NCBI RefSeq assembly: GCF_036226665.1
Contig: NZ_CP109007.1
Span: 1,736,001 to 1,800,000 of the forward strand
DNA: 64,000 nt
Source: Streptomyces sp. NBC_00691
Lineage (GTDB): Bacteria > Actinomycetota > Actinomycetes > Streptomycetales > Streptomycetaceae
Direction of reading: 5' to 3'
Both the position numbers and the translations under genes were made by a program. The notes beneath the pieces are model-generated. The model did no database searches. It was not told the DNA's origin and saw nothing but the letters and a program-made list of their open reading frames with translations. This document shows positions 1 through 9,153 of the stretch, piece by piece; positions within the stretch are counted from its first letter, which is position 1; every line of letters starts with the position of its first letter.

Positions 1-554
<554 letters not shown>

Positions 555-558
<4 letters not shown>

Positions 559-1007
559 CGGGCTTCCTCTTCGAGCTGACGTTCCTGCTCGCCGCGCCGG
601 CGTGGCTCCTGATGATCTTCGCGCCGACATGGCGGATCACGGAGCGGGTCGCGGCCTCGCCCTTGACGGTGCTGCCGATCCTGGTGGTCTGGGCGGTCCT
701 GGCCGCCCCTGTCGCAGCGGAACTGTGGACGGCGGTCAGCACCCCCGACATCGACACCTTCCGCGATCTCGTGGCTCTCGCGAACGGAGCCGGTGCCCTC
801 TGGGCCCAGGTCATCGCCTGGGACCTGCTGCTCGGTCAGTGGATGTACAGGGAGGCCCGTCGTCTCGCCGTGCCGCCGCTGCTGATGGGTCCTCTCCTGA
901 TCCTGACGATCCTTCTCTCCCCTCTCGGGCTACCCCTGTTCCTTGTGGTCCGCGCGGTGTGGACGACCAGGGCAGCGCGGCGGCGGACCGAGCCGGTACT
1001 GGCCTGA
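555..1007 (+). CDS. ABA4-like (DUF4281) membrane protein
   Basis: The 150-residue product has about four hydrophobic helices. A central segment containing AWDLLLGQW followed by MYREAR resembles the ABA4-like/DUF4281 family, named after plant abscisic-acid-deficient 4; the bacterial members have no established function. It starts at the ATG that overlaps the preceding stop, so the two membrane proteins form one transcription unit and may work together. The family call rests on motif recall and not on an alignment, so I hold it with moderate confidence. A role in carotenoid metabolism, as for the plant protein, would be speculation. Confidence 0.7.
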
Positions 1008-1011
1008 CCGG

Positions 1012-1211
1012 ATGCGAACGACCGGCCGTTCCGTGGGCGCCGTCCTCGGCTCCGCCGTCGGCGACGCCCTCGGCACCCCCTTCGAGTTAAGGCTCCCGGG
1101 CTTCTTCCGGGGGCACTTCCCCGACGGCGTCGGGGAGGCGTGCGGGGGCGGCGCGGCCGGGATCCCGGCGGGGCGACGGACGACACGCAGACGGCCCGTC
1201 TTTGTCGGTGA
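1012..1211 (+). pseudogene. ADP-ribosylglycohydrolase remnant (frameshifted, truncated)
   Basis: From ATG 1012 the frame encodes SVGAVLGSAVGDALGTPFE, a close match to the N-terminus of ADP-ribosylglycohydrolases (DraG/ADPRH family). About 45 codons later the frame is lost. In the frame beginning at 1161 the sequence reads DPGGATDDTQTA, which contains the family's metal-binding TDDT signature, and then stops at 1209-1211. A full-length member has roughly 300 residues; everything after the first metal motif is missing, and the P450 terminus follows at once. An in-frame TTA leucine codon, rare in Streptomyces, sits at 1087-1089. I infer a decayed gene left by a deletion. Confidence 0.75.
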
Positions 1212-1250
1212 GTCGCGGCCCGTGCCCCTGGCCGGGCCGGGCCGGCCCCG

Positions 1251-2714
1251 TCAGCCCCGTGCCCGTACCGTCGCCAGGACGTCGCGGTCCGGCTGGAGGG
1301 TGAGGCTCGGTACGGGGAGGATCTCCTCGGTGGTGACGTCCAGGTGGTAGCGGCGGGCCAGGACCGCGAGGATCAGGACAGCCTCCACGAGGGCGAACCG
1401 GGTGCCGAGGCAGACACGGGGGCCGCCGCCGAAGGGAAACCAGGCGTACTCGGGTATCTCCTCGGCGGGTTCGCCGTCGCGCTCGATCCAGCGCTCGGGG
1501 CGGAAGGCTTCCGCGTCGCCGTACCAACGGGGGTCGCGGTGTGTGGCCCACTGGCTGGACCAGACGCGGGTGCCGGCCGGGACGGGTGCTCCGCCGAGCG
1601 TGGCGCCCTCCTTCGCGAGGCCGGTGATCAGCCAGATGGTGGGGTAGAGGCGGAGGGTCTCCTTGATGACGGCCTGGGTGTAGGTGAGGGAGGCGTAGTC
1701 GTCGTAGCCGGGTTCGTGGCCGGCGAGGACCCGGTCGAGTTCCTCGGCGAGGGCGTCGCGGACCCGCGGGTTGCGGGAGAGCAGGTACCAGGCCCAGACG
1801 AGGGTGGAGCTCGTGGTCTCGTGGCCGCCGATGTAGAGGGTGACGGTCTCGTCGCGTATCTCCTGGTCGGAGAGGGGCGCGCCGGTCTCGTCGCGGGCGG
1901 CGAGGAGGCGGCTGAGGAGGTCGGGGCGTTCGGTGTCGCCGTCGCGGTGGCGGGAGACGACGCGGGAGACCTCGGCGTCGATGACGGCGGTGGCGCGCTT
2001 GATGCGGGTGCGTCCGGGGGTCGGCAGCCAGTCGGGGAGCACTGCTCCGATGCCGCTGAACTCGGCGCCTATCTCTTTCTGTGCGACGTCCATCGCCTGC
2101 CCGATGACTTCGGCGTCGGCGGCGGTGTCGACGCCGAAGATGGTGCGGACGGCGACGAGTTGGGTGAGGGCGGCCATCTCCTTCTTGATGTCGATGTGCT
2201 GCCCGTCGGTCCATCGGTCGGCGAGGGCGACGGCGCATTCGGACATGGTCGCCGCGTAGGAGCGGACCTGTTTCGGGCGGACGGAGGGCTGCACGAGGGA
2301 GCGCTTGCGGCGCCAGTCGGCTCCCTTGGAGACGATGACGCCGTTGCCGAGGAGGGTGCGGAAGGCGATGCCGAGGTCGGGCTGGTCGAAGGTGCGCTCG
2401 ACCTCGGTGAGGAGTTCGCCGACGGTGTCGGGGTGGGCGATGAAGAGGGAGGGCTTGCGGCCGAAGCGCCAGCGGACGATGTCGCCGCGGTCCCTGAGCT
2501 GTTCGAAGAAGGCCAGGGGGTTCTTCCCGAAGGCGGGAAGGCTGCCGAGGAGTGGCATGCCGCGTGGTCCGTCGACGACAACCGGAACCGCGGTCCGGGC
2601 TGCTGCCGGAGGGTCTGACGGTGTCTGTGACGGTTGGCCCTCGTCGTGATTCCCTGCGTGGGTCTCCCCCTCGCCCTGCGCCCCCGCGTGCGAATGACCG
2701 GCTTGCGTGGTCAT
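1251..2714 (-). CDS. cytochrome P450
   Basis: A 487-residue heme monooxygenase with all hallmark motifs: oxygen-activating I-helix GGHETTS (about 296-302), K-helix KETLR (351-355), PERW (406-409) and heme loop FPFGGGPRVCLG, where Cys435 would be the axial ligand. The I-helix and length resemble CYP families of the pentalenene-oxygenase type, but the substrate cannot be read from sequence. The first 35 residues are polar and Gly/His/Glu-rich and lack a membrane anchor. I chose ATG 2714 because GGAGGGG lies just upstream. It stands alone; the only ferredoxin gene in the window is 20 kb away at 22750. Confidence 0.93.
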   Translation of the reverse strand: MTTQAGHSHAGAQGEGETHAGNHDEGQPSQTPSDPPAAARTAVPVVVDGPRGMPLLGSLPAFGKNPLAFFEQLRDRGDIVRWRFGRKPSLFIAHPDTVGELLTEVERTFDQPDLGIAFRTLLGNGVIVSKGADWRRKRSLVQPSVRPKQVRSYAATMSECAVALADRWTDGQHIDIKKEMAALTQLVAVRTIFGVDTAADAEVIGQAMDVAQKEIGAEFSGIGAVLPDWLPTPGRTRIKRATAVIDAEVSRVVSRHRDGDTERPDLLSRLLAARDETGAPLSDQEIRDETVTLYIGGHETTSSTLVWAWYLLSRNPRVRDALAEELDRVLAGHEPGYDDYASLTYTQAVIKETLRLYPTIWLITGLAKEGATLGGAPVPAGTRVWSSQWATHRDPRWYGDAEAFRPERWIERDGEPAEEIPEYAWFPFGGGPRVCLGTRFALVEAVLILAVLARRYHLDVTTEEILPVPSLTLQPDRDVLATVRARG

Positions 2715-2859
2715 ATAGGTCCCCTCCCCAACTGGCCTTTCCTGCTTGTGAGTCCATGCAATCGGAAGGGTCTCGTGCGCGCCACCCCTGTGGACGACGG
2801 CCTGTGGACAACGGTGGTGCCGACGGGCCGGTGCGACCATCGGACGGTGTGAAAACGGC

Positions 2860-2891
2860 GAGTGCCCGTGGCGTGTTCGCCACGGGCACTC
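2860..2891 (-). terminator. hairpin terminator downstream of helY
   Basis: A perfect 14-bp inverted repeat (GAGTGCCCGTGGCG, loop TGTT, and its complement) lies about 85 bp past the helY stop. It has no U-tract, as is usual for strong Streptomyces terminators. It probably ends the long pafB-to-helY transcript before the P450 promoter. Confidence 0.7.
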
Positions 2892-2918
2892 GGTCGTGCG
2901 CGGGAGGGGCGCGGAACC

Positions 2919-2974
2919 GCCGGCCCAGCGCGGGACGCCGGCCCGACACGGGACCGCCGGCCCAGCGCGGGACC
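2919..2974. repeat. three tandem 18-19 bp GC-rich units
   Basis: Three near-identical copies of GCCGGCCCAGCGCGGGAC(C) run head to tail and end one base before the helY stop codon at 2976; the middle copy differs at three positions. The related sequence GTCAGCCCA covers the stop itself. This is a minisatellite-like expansion with no evident function. Confidence 0.6.
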
Positions 2975-2975
2975 G

Positions 2976-5804
2976 TCAGCCCACCGAGCTGTAGGCGACG
3001 ACTCCCCGCAGGAGGGAATCCACGGCCTTGCGCGCGTTCTTGGCGACGGTGCTGTTCTCCCTGGGCGCCGCCGCGGCGATCTGTCCGAGGACGTCGATGA
3101 CCTGCTTGCACCAGCGGACGAAGTCGCCGGCGGGCATCTCGGCCTCGCGGAGCACTTCGTCGAGGCTCTTGTCGGAGGCCCACTGGTAGGCGGCCCAGGC
3201 GAATCCGAGGTCGGGTTCGCGCTGGCCGACCCCTTCCGCCTGGTTGATCTTGAATTCCTCTTCGAGGGCGTCGAGCCGGCCCCAGGTCTTGACCATCTCG
3301 CCGAGGGCCGCCTTGGCCTTGCCCGCGGGCAGCTTGGGCGCGACGGCGTCGTCGGACTGGCGCGCCTCGAACACCAACGCCGAAACGCAGGCGGCGAGTT
3401 CGGCCGGGGTCAGGCCTTCCCAGACGCCGTCACGGAGGCATTCGCTGGCCAGCAGGTCGAGTTCGCCGTAGAGCCGGGCGAGTCGCTTGCCGTTCTCGGT
3501 GACCTCGTTGCCGCGGAGGTAGTCGAGTTCGGTGAGGAGCGCGACGATCCGGTCGAAGGTGCGCGCGATGGTGTTGGTGCGGCCTTCGATGCGCCGCTCC
3601 AGCTGCTGGGTGTCGCGCTGGAGACGGTGGTAGCGCTCGCCCCAGCGGGCGTGGTCCTCGCGCTCGTCGCACCCGTGGCAGGGGTGGGCGCGGATCTCGG
3701 TGCGCAGCCGGGCGATCTCGCGGTCGTCGGCGGCGGCGGAACGCTGCTTGTGGTGACGCTCGGGGTTGATGTGTCCTGCCTTGCTCCGCAGGGCGGAGGC
3801 GAGGTCGCGGCGGGACTGCGGGGAGCGCGGGTTGAAGGACTTGGGGATCCTCATCCGCTCCAGGGCCTCGACCGGGACGGGGAAGTCGATGGAGGCGAGC
3901 CTCTTGACCTGACGCTCGGCGGTGAGGACGAGGGGGCGGGGCCCGTCGTGGTGCTCGAAGCCGCGGTGGCCGTTGGTGCGGCCCGCCGGGATGCCCGGGT
4001 CGAGGACGAGGGCGAGTCCGGCGAACTTGCCGGTGGGGACGTGGATGATGTCGCCGGGCTTGAGCTTCTCCAGGGAGCCGGCGGCCTGGGCGCGGCGCTG
4101 GGCGGCGCCCTGGCGGGCCAGTTCCGTCTCCCGGTCCTTGAGGTCGCGGCGGAGCCGCGCGTACTCCTCGAAGTCACCGAGGTGGCAGGTCATGCCCTCG
4201 CGGTAGCCTTCGAGGCCCTCTTCGTTCTTCTGTACCTGCCGGGAGATGCCGACGACGGAGCGGTCGGCCTGGAACTGGGCGAAGGACGTTTCGAGGAGCT
4301 CGCGGGAGCGGTGCCGGCCGAAGCCTTCGACGAGGTTGACCGCCATGTTGTACGAGGGCTTGAAGCTGGAGCGCAGGGGGTACGTGCGCGTGCCGGCGAG
4401 TCCGGCGAGGTGGTCGGGGTCGAGTCCGCGCTGCCAGAGGACGACGGCGTGGCCCTCGACGTCGATGCCGCGGCGGCCGGCCCGTCCGGTGAGCTGGGTG
4501 TACTCGCCGGGGGTGATGTCGGCGTGCTGCTCGCCGTTCCACTTGACGAGCTTCTCCAGGATGACGGTGCGCGCGGGCATGTTGATGCCCAGGGCGAGCG
4601 TCTCGGTGGCGAAGACGGCCTTGACGAGGCCCTTCACGAAGAGGTCCTCGACGACCTCCTTGAAGGTCGGGAGCATGCCGGCGTGGTGGGCGGCGATGCC
4701 GCGCTCCAGCGCTTCGAGCCATTCGTAGTAGCCGAGGACGTGGAGGTCCTCGGTGGGGATGGCCGCGGTGCGCTCCTCGACGATCTCGCGGACGCGGCGG
4801 CGTCCTTCGTCGTCGTTGAGCCGGAGTCCGGCGTAGAGGCACTGCTGGACGGCGGCCTCGCAGCCGGCGCGGCTGAAGATGAAGGTGATGGCGGGCAGGA
4901 GCCCTTCGGCGTCGAGGCGCTCGATGACCTCGGGGCGGCCGGGGGTCCAGATGCGGGAGCGCTGGCGGCGCTCGCGCTCTCGGTCGGCCTCGCGGACCAT
5001 CTTGCCGCGCCGGCGGTCGCGCGGGTTGTACGTGCGCGTGTTCTCGGTGCGGGCGAGGCGCTGGAGGTCGGGGTTGACCTCGCGGCGGGAGGCGCCGCGG
5101 CCGCCGTGGTCGGTCTCCTCCTCGAAGAGGTCGTACATCCGGCGTCCGGCGAGGACGTGCTGCCAGAGGGGGACGGGTCGGCTCTCCGAGACGATGACCT
5201 CGGTGTCGCCGCGGACGGTGTCGAGCCAGTCGCCGAACTCCTCGGCGTTGGACACGGTCGCGGAGAGTGAGACGAGGGTGACCGATTCGGGGAGGTGGAT
5301 GATCACTTCCTCCCAGACGGCGCCGCGGAAGCGGTCGGAGAGGTAGTGGACCTCGTCCATGACCACGTAGCCGAGGCCGGAGAGGGCCTGGGATCCCGCG
5401 TACAGCATGTTGCGGAGGACTTCGGTGGTCATGACCACGATCGGCGCATCACCGTTGACGCTGTTGTCACCGGTGAGCAGGCCGACCTTGTCGTTGCCGT
5501 AGCGCCTGACGAGGTCGGCGTACTTCTGGTTCGACAGCGCCTTGATCGGTGTCGTGTAGAAGCACTTGCGGCCCTGCTCGAGGGCGAGGTGGACGGCGAA
5601 CTCGCCGACGATGGTCTTGCCGGAGCCCGTGGGCGCGGCGACGAGCACGCCCTTGCCCGCTTCGAGGGCCCGGCATGCCTCGATCTGGAAGGGGTCCAGA
5701 CCGAACTCGTACATCTCGCGGAAGGGGGCCAGCGCGGTGGCCGCTTCGGCGTTGCGGGCTTTGGCGGCCGCGTACGCCTGGGCTGGTGTGAGGTCCTCTG
5801 TCAT
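2976..5804 (-). CDS. helY: Ski2-like DEAD/DEAH-box RNA helicase HelY
   Basis: A 942-residue superfamily-2 helicase of the Ski2/Mtr4 type. It has Walker A APTGSGKT (57-64), DEVH box (150-153), motif III SAT (181-183) and motif VI QLTGRAGRRG in the second RecA-like domain, followed by the long helical DSHCT-type C-terminal part (about 760-940). It is expected to unwind RNA or RNA-DNA duplexes in the cytoplasm, perhaps in RNA decay. It is the last gene of the pafBC-tatAC-helY block, an arrangement also found in mycobacteria. A basic, Arg-rich insert (about 245-290) lies between the two motor domains. The start at 5804 is the only good ATG ahead of the motor domain. Confidence 0.93.
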   Translation of the reverse strand: MTEDLTPAQAYAAAKARNAEAATALAPFREMYEFGLDPFQIEACRALEAGKGVLVAAPTGSGKTIVGEFAVHLALEQGRKCFYTTPIKALSNQKYADLVRRYGNDKVGLLTGDNSVNGDAPIVVMTTEVLRNMLYAGSQALSGLGYVVMDEVHYLSDRFRGAVWEEVIIHLPESVTLVSLSATVSNAEEFGDWLDTVRGDTEVIVSESRPVPLWQHVLAGRRMYDLFEEETDHGGRGASRREVNPDLQRLARTENTRTYNPRDRRRGKMVREADRERERRQRSRIWTPGRPEVIERLDAEGLLPAITFIFSRAGCEAAVQQCLYAGLRLNDDEGRRRVREIVEERTAAIPTEDLHVLGYYEWLEALERGIAAHHAGMLPTFKEVVEDLFVKGLVKAVFATETLALGINMPARTVILEKLVKWNGEQHADITPGEYTQLTGRAGRRGIDVEGHAVVLWQRGLDPDHLAGLAGTRTYPLRSSFKPSYNMAVNLVEGFGRHRSRELLETSFAQFQADRSVVGISRQVQKNEEGLEGYREGMTCHLGDFEEYARLRRDLKDRETELARQGAAQRRAQAAGSLEKLKPGDIIHVPTGKFAGLALVLDPGIPAGRTNGHRGFEHHDGPRPLVLTAERQVKRLASIDFPVPVEALERMRIPKSFNPRSPQSRRDLASALRSKAGHINPERHHKQRSAAADDREIARLRTEIRAHPCHGCDEREDHARWGERYHRLQRDTQQLERRIEGRTNTIARTFDRIVALLTELDYLRGNEVTENGKRLARLYGELDLLASECLRDGVWEGLTPAELAACVSALVFEARQSDDAVAPKLPAGKAKAALGEMVKTWGRLDALEEEFKINQAEGVGQREPDLGFAWAAYQWASDKSLDEVLREAEMPAGDFVRWCKQVIDVLGQIAAAAPRENSTVAKNARKAVDSLLRGVVAYSSVG

Positions 5805-5848
5805 CTTGTTCTCGAGCCTACCCGCCCCCTGTGACAGTGACGCGATCT

Positions 5849-6862
5849 TTATCGAGGGGATGTGGAGGGCCCCGCTCCGGGGTCCTCGGCGGGCGCCGGG
5901 GCGAGGACGCGCAGGGCGCCGGGGACACAGGTGACGGTGAGGGGGAGCCTGCCGAGGGGCTCGCCGTCGGCGTACCCGGTGGTGTCGGGGGCTTCGAGGG
6001 TGAGGGAGCGGACCCGGTACGTGGTGACCTTCGGGTGGCTGAGATGGGTGCCCTTGTAGACGCGGGGGAAGACCTTGAGCAGCGTTCTGCGGTCGCAGTC
6101 GCCGACGACGGTGACGTCGAGGAGTCCGTCGTCGAGGCGGGCGTCGGCGCAGATCCGCATGCCGCCGCCGTACGAGCCGCCGTTGCCGACGGCGACGAGG
6201 GTGGCGTCGGTCTCGACGACCTGTCCGTCGTCGAGGACGAGGCGGTACGGGACGGGCCGGAGGCCCGCGAGTTCGGCGAGGATCGCGAGGTCGTACGTGA
6301 AGCGGCCGGCGGGGATGCGCATGCGGTTGCCGCGGTCGTTGACGCGGGAGTCGAAGCCGGAGGCGAGGACGGTGCCGTACCAGCGGCCGTTCACCGGTCC
6401 GCCGGGGAGACCGGCGGCCGTGTCCTCGGCCGGAGCGCCGGACGGGCCCGCGCCGCCGGTGCCGGTCCCGACTCGTCCCAGGTCGATGCTCCGGCCGCCC
6501 GTCGTCCCGAGGATCCGAGCGGCGACGCGCGCCGCGGCGGCCGGGTCGCGGAGGGGCAGGCCGAGTGCGCGGGCGAAGTCGTTCCCGGTGCCCGCGGGGA
6601 TGACGCCGAGCGGGGTGAGGGTCCCGGCGACCGCCCGGAGGGCGAGGGAGATCATGCCGTCGCCGCCGACGGCGACCAGGGCGCCGGTGCCCGACGCGAC
6701 CGCTTCACGGGCGCGTCGCAGGGCGTCGTCGGCGTCGTGCCCGAGGGCGGTACGTACGGAGAATCCGGCGTCCCGCAGGGCGCGGGCGGCGGTCCCGGCG
6801 GCATGGGCGCCGCGGCCGCGGCCCGCGGTGGGGTTGACGAAGAGGGTGATCTCGCTGGTCAT
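5849..6862 (-). CDS. diacylglycerol/lipid kinase-like protein (DAGK_cat)
   Basis: The 337-residue product carries the DAGK/YegS/sphingosine-kinase fold signature: N-terminal VNPTAGRGR phosphate-contacting loop, VGGDGM (65-70) and GTGNDFAR (91-98). This family phosphorylates diacylglycerol or related lipids with ATP at the membrane face and recycles diacylglycerol into phosphatidic acid. A Gly/Ala/Pro-rich insert near residues 135-155 differs from the bacterial DgkB core. It lies 39 bp downstream of tatC and 44 bp upstream of helY, so it is probably co-transcribed with both. The lipid substrate is inferred from the family only. Confidence 0.88.
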   Translation of the reverse strand: MTSEITLFVNPTAGRGRGAHAAGTAARALRDAGFSVRTALGHDADDALRRAREAVASGTGALVAVGGDGMISLALRAVAGTLTPLGVIPAGTGNDFARALGLPLRDPAAAARVAARILGTTGGRSIDLGRVGTGTGGAGPSGAPAEDTAAGLPGGPVNGRWYGTVLASGFDSRVNDRGNRMRIPAGRFTYDLAILAELAGLRPVPYRLVLDDGQVVETDATLVAVGNGGSYGGGMRICADARLDDGLLDVTVVGDCDRRTLLKVFPRVYKGTHLSHPKVTTYRVRSLTLEAPDTTGYADGEPLGRLPLTVTCVPGALRVLAPAPAEDPGAGPSTSPR

Positions 6863-6901
6863 GGGGTCCCCCCGGACGGAGTCTGGGGGGACCCTACAAG
6901 A

Positions 6902-7849
6902 TCAGGTGATGTCGTCGTAACCGTTCGCGCGCTGTACGCCGGCACCGCCGTGTTCGCCGGTGGCCTGCTCGGGCAGGGCGCGGGGGGCGCCGACCGGCTC
7001 GACGGATCCGACGGCCTGCGGGGTGAGGTCCAGCTGCGAGGCCTCGTCGTCGTCGAGCTCGGCGTCGGGGTTGCCGCGCTCGCGTCGCCGGTCGTTGAGG
7101 AGGGAGAACCCGACGGCCCCGAAGTACAGGACGGTGACGGGTCCGGCGAGGGCGATCATGCCGACGGGGTCGGTGGTCGGGGTGATGACGGCGCCGAAGA
7201 CGAAGACGCCCATGATCACACCGCGCCACCAGCCGGCCATCCTGCGTCCGGTGAGGATGCCGGTGAGGTTGAGCATCACCAGGACCAGCGGCAGCTCGAA
7301 GGCGAGGCCGAACACGAGCACCATGCGCAGGGTGAAGTCGAGGACGTCACCGAGCGAGAGGAGGTTCTGGGCCCCCTCGGGCGTGAGGCTGATGAGGACC
7401 TTCACGCTGACGGGGAGGATCTGGTACGCGAGGTAGGCGCCGGCCGCGAAGAGCGGTACGGCCGCGCCGACGAAGGCGTACGTGTACCGCTTCTCGGTCT
7501 TGTGCAGTCCGGGCGCGATGAAGGCCCACAGCTGGTAGAGCCACACGGGGCTCGCGACGACGAGGCCGACGGTCAGGGACACCTGGATCGTCGTGCTGAA
7601 CGGAGCCGTCAACGTGTTGAAGGTGACCACGGCGCAGTTGCCGCCACTGCTGGTGACGCCGTCGGGGCACTTGGGCACCGACTTCGCCAGGAACTGCAAC
7701 AGCTCCTCGCTGTACACGAGGGCGACGATCGTCACCGCGACGATGGCGAGGAGGCCCTTCGCCATGCGGTTGCGGAGTTCACGCAGGTGCTCCACGAGGG
7801 GCATCCGGCCCTCGGGATCCTTCTCCTGCTTGCGGGCAGACTTGGGCAA
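6902..7849 (-). CDS. tatC: Sec-independent (Tat) translocase subunit TatC
   Basis: The 315-residue integral membrane protein begins with a basic tail and MPLVEHLRELRNR, the conserved cytoplasmic N-terminus of TatC that helps bind twin-arginine signal peptides, followed by about six transmembrane helices and a charged tail. TatC is the receptor core of the Tat pathway, which exports folded proteins; Streptomyces uses it heavily. The start is TTG, preceded by GAGGA at a suitable distance; the later internal ATG would remove the conserved basic leader. tatA lies 59 bp upstream. tatB is not in this window. Confidence 0.95.
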   Translation of the reverse strand: MPKSARKQEKDPEGRMPLVEHLRELRNRMAKGLLAIVAVTIVALVYSEELLQFLAKSVPKCPDGVTSSGGNCAVVTFNTLTAPFSTTIQVSLTVGLVVASPVWLYQLWAFIAPGLHKTEKRYTYAFVGAAVPLFAAGAYLAYQILPVSVKVLISLTPEGAQNLLSLGDVLDFTLRMVLVFGLAFELPLVLVMLNLTGILTGRRMAGWWRGVIMGVFVFGAVITPTTDPVGMIALAGPVTVLYFGAVGFSLLNDRRRERGNPDAELDDDEASQLDLTPQAVGSVEPVGAPRALPEQATGEHGGAGVQRANGYDDIT

Positions 7850-7908
7850 CCCACGTCCTCATCTCGTGCGGCAGCCGCCGCACGGTGCGGCGGCCGCGGC
7901 GGACCGGG

Positions 7909-8202
7909 TCAGCGCTTGGTGGTGTCCGAGGGCTCGGTCACGGGACGCGCGCTGGTCACGTCACCGGGAGCGGCCTGGATGGTGCGCGGGGCGGGCTCCG
8001 GGGCGGCGGTGCCGGCGGCGGCCTGCGGCGGGTCGGCGGGGGCGCTCTGCTGGTCGTCCGACTTCATCGCCTTGGCCTCGCTCTTGAGGATGCGGGCCGA
8101 CTTGCCGAGCGAGCGCGCCATGTCCGGGAGCTTCTTGGCGCCGAACAGCAGGATGATGACGACGAGGATGAGAATGATCTCGGTGGGGCCGAGCCTACCC
8201 AT
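7909..8202 (-). CDS. tatA: Sec-independent (Tat) translocase subunit TatA
   Basis: The 97-residue product has the TatA plan: a very short periplasmic N-terminus, one hydrophobic helix (IILILVVIILLF), the FGAKKLPDMARSLGK hinge and amphipathic helix, then an acidic, Ala/Pro-rich disordered tail. It oligomerises to form the protein-conducting element of the Tat system with TatC, whose gene follows directly. Length and motif fit TatA better than TatB. The order pafC-(two small genes)-tatA-tatC is the actinobacterial arrangement. Confidence 0.96.
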   Translation of the reverse strand: MGRLGPTEIILILVVIILLFGAKKLPDMARSLGKSARILKSEAKAMKSDDQQSAPADPPQAAAGTAAPEPAPRTIQAAPGDVTSARPVTEPSDTTKR

Positions 8203-8388
8203 AGCTGTTTACCTTCTTCACCGAGGCGACATGGAGTGCGGTGCCCGGCGGGTCGGACAGGTGTCCGGCCACCGCGCTGTCTGCGATCGTAACCCGCAGG
8301 AGTAAACGCAGGGCAATGCCCTTGCATACTCCCGATTGCGTCCCGCGCGCCCGGTTCAGGGCCGCTTCACGCAGCGTACGGCACGGAC

Positions 8389-8586
8389 TCAGCGCAGGGA
8401 CTCGCCGGTTCGGGCCAGGCCGGCGGCGGCCGTTTCGAGGTCTCCGGCGGCCTGGCTGATCCGTTCTGTGGTGTGGGCCACTTGACGGCCGAGGCGCTGG
8501 ACCTCGAGGAAGACCCTGATGGCGAGGACGCCGAGGACGGCGATGCCGAGGAAGCCGAGGGCGATGGCGAGCATGGGCCAGAACAT
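8389..8586 (-). CDS. small single-pass membrane protein
   Basis: The 65-residue product has one N-terminal transmembrane helix (about 5-27, Leu/Ile/Val/Ala-rich) followed by an amphipathic helix with Arg, Gln and Glu at regular spacing, which suggests a short coiled coil on the cytoplasmic side. The plan recalls the beginning of DUF948 proteins, but it is too short to assign. It lies in the 540-bp interval between the zinc-ribbon gene and tatA on the same strand. No function is known. Its position beside tatA makes a membrane-associated role at the Tat locus conceivable but unproven. Confidence 0.65.
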   Translation of the reverse strand: MFWPMLAIALGFLGIAVLGVLAIRVFLEVQRLGRQVAHTTERISQAAGDLETAAAGLARTGESLR

Positions 8587-8746
8587 GTGCCGAGCCTAGA
8601 CGTTGGGCGCGGCGGACCCGGCGACCGGGCCACGGCCGGGCACTGAGTCCCGGGGCTCGGGGACCGGGACCCGGAGCCGAGCCTCGGGACCCGGGGACAC
8701 GGGCGCGGAGCCTCGGGGCCCGGATCGGGCGTGTCCCGCCCCGCGC

Positions 8747-9010
8747 TCAGACCGTCGTGTGGAGTCTCAGGGTCCGGACGCCGCCGCCGGTGAGGAGTTC
8801 GACGATGCGCTCGCCGGCGGGCTTGCGGACGGAGCTGCCGCACTCGGGGCAGGTGAAGGAGTAGAAGGTGGTGCGGCGGCTGGCCCCGATGGCGAGGCGC
8901 AGCGCGCTCGCCGAGAGTTCGAAGCGGGAGCGGCAGTCGGGGCAGGCGGCCTTGAAGAGGACCGGGGCCACCGCCGCCGTAAAACCGTGCATCACGGACA
9001 TTTCCCTCAT
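8747..9010 (-). CDS. zinc-ribbon protein, unknown function
   Basis: The 87-residue protein carries two CPxC knuckles, ACPDCRSRFEL and FTCPECGSSVRK, about 33 residues apart; together they would bind one zinc as a treble-clef or ribbon fold. The rest is short and basic. I chose ATG 9010 because GGGAG lies upstream; ATG 9001 is an alternative, and an upstream extension to 9064 would add a non-conserved Arg-rich leader. It sits between pafC and the small membrane-protein gene, in the same orientation, so it may be part of the pafBC-tat transcript. A nucleic-acid-binding role is a guess. Confidence 0.7.
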   Translation of the reverse strand: MREMSVMHGFTAAVAPVLFKAACPDCRSRFELSASALRLAIGASRRTTFYSFTCPECGSSVRKPAGERIVELLTGGGVRTLRLHTTV

Positions 9011-9153
9011 CTCTTGACTCCCGCACCCCACGCGCCACGCGTCGCGCGGCACATCGGTCCGCACCCGCCTCGGCGCGCCGTGTCCGTCAGCGGACCGGAC
9101 ACCACGTCGATGACGTCACCACGTCAGTAACAGCGTCCCCCGGGCGGGGAACG

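Noticed and set aside
2862..5270. An 802-codon open frame on the + strand opposite helY
   Set aside because: It is the antisense shadow of helY, produced by GC-rich third positions; its composition (Val/Gly/Glu/Leu repeats) has no domain and helY has all helicase motifs.
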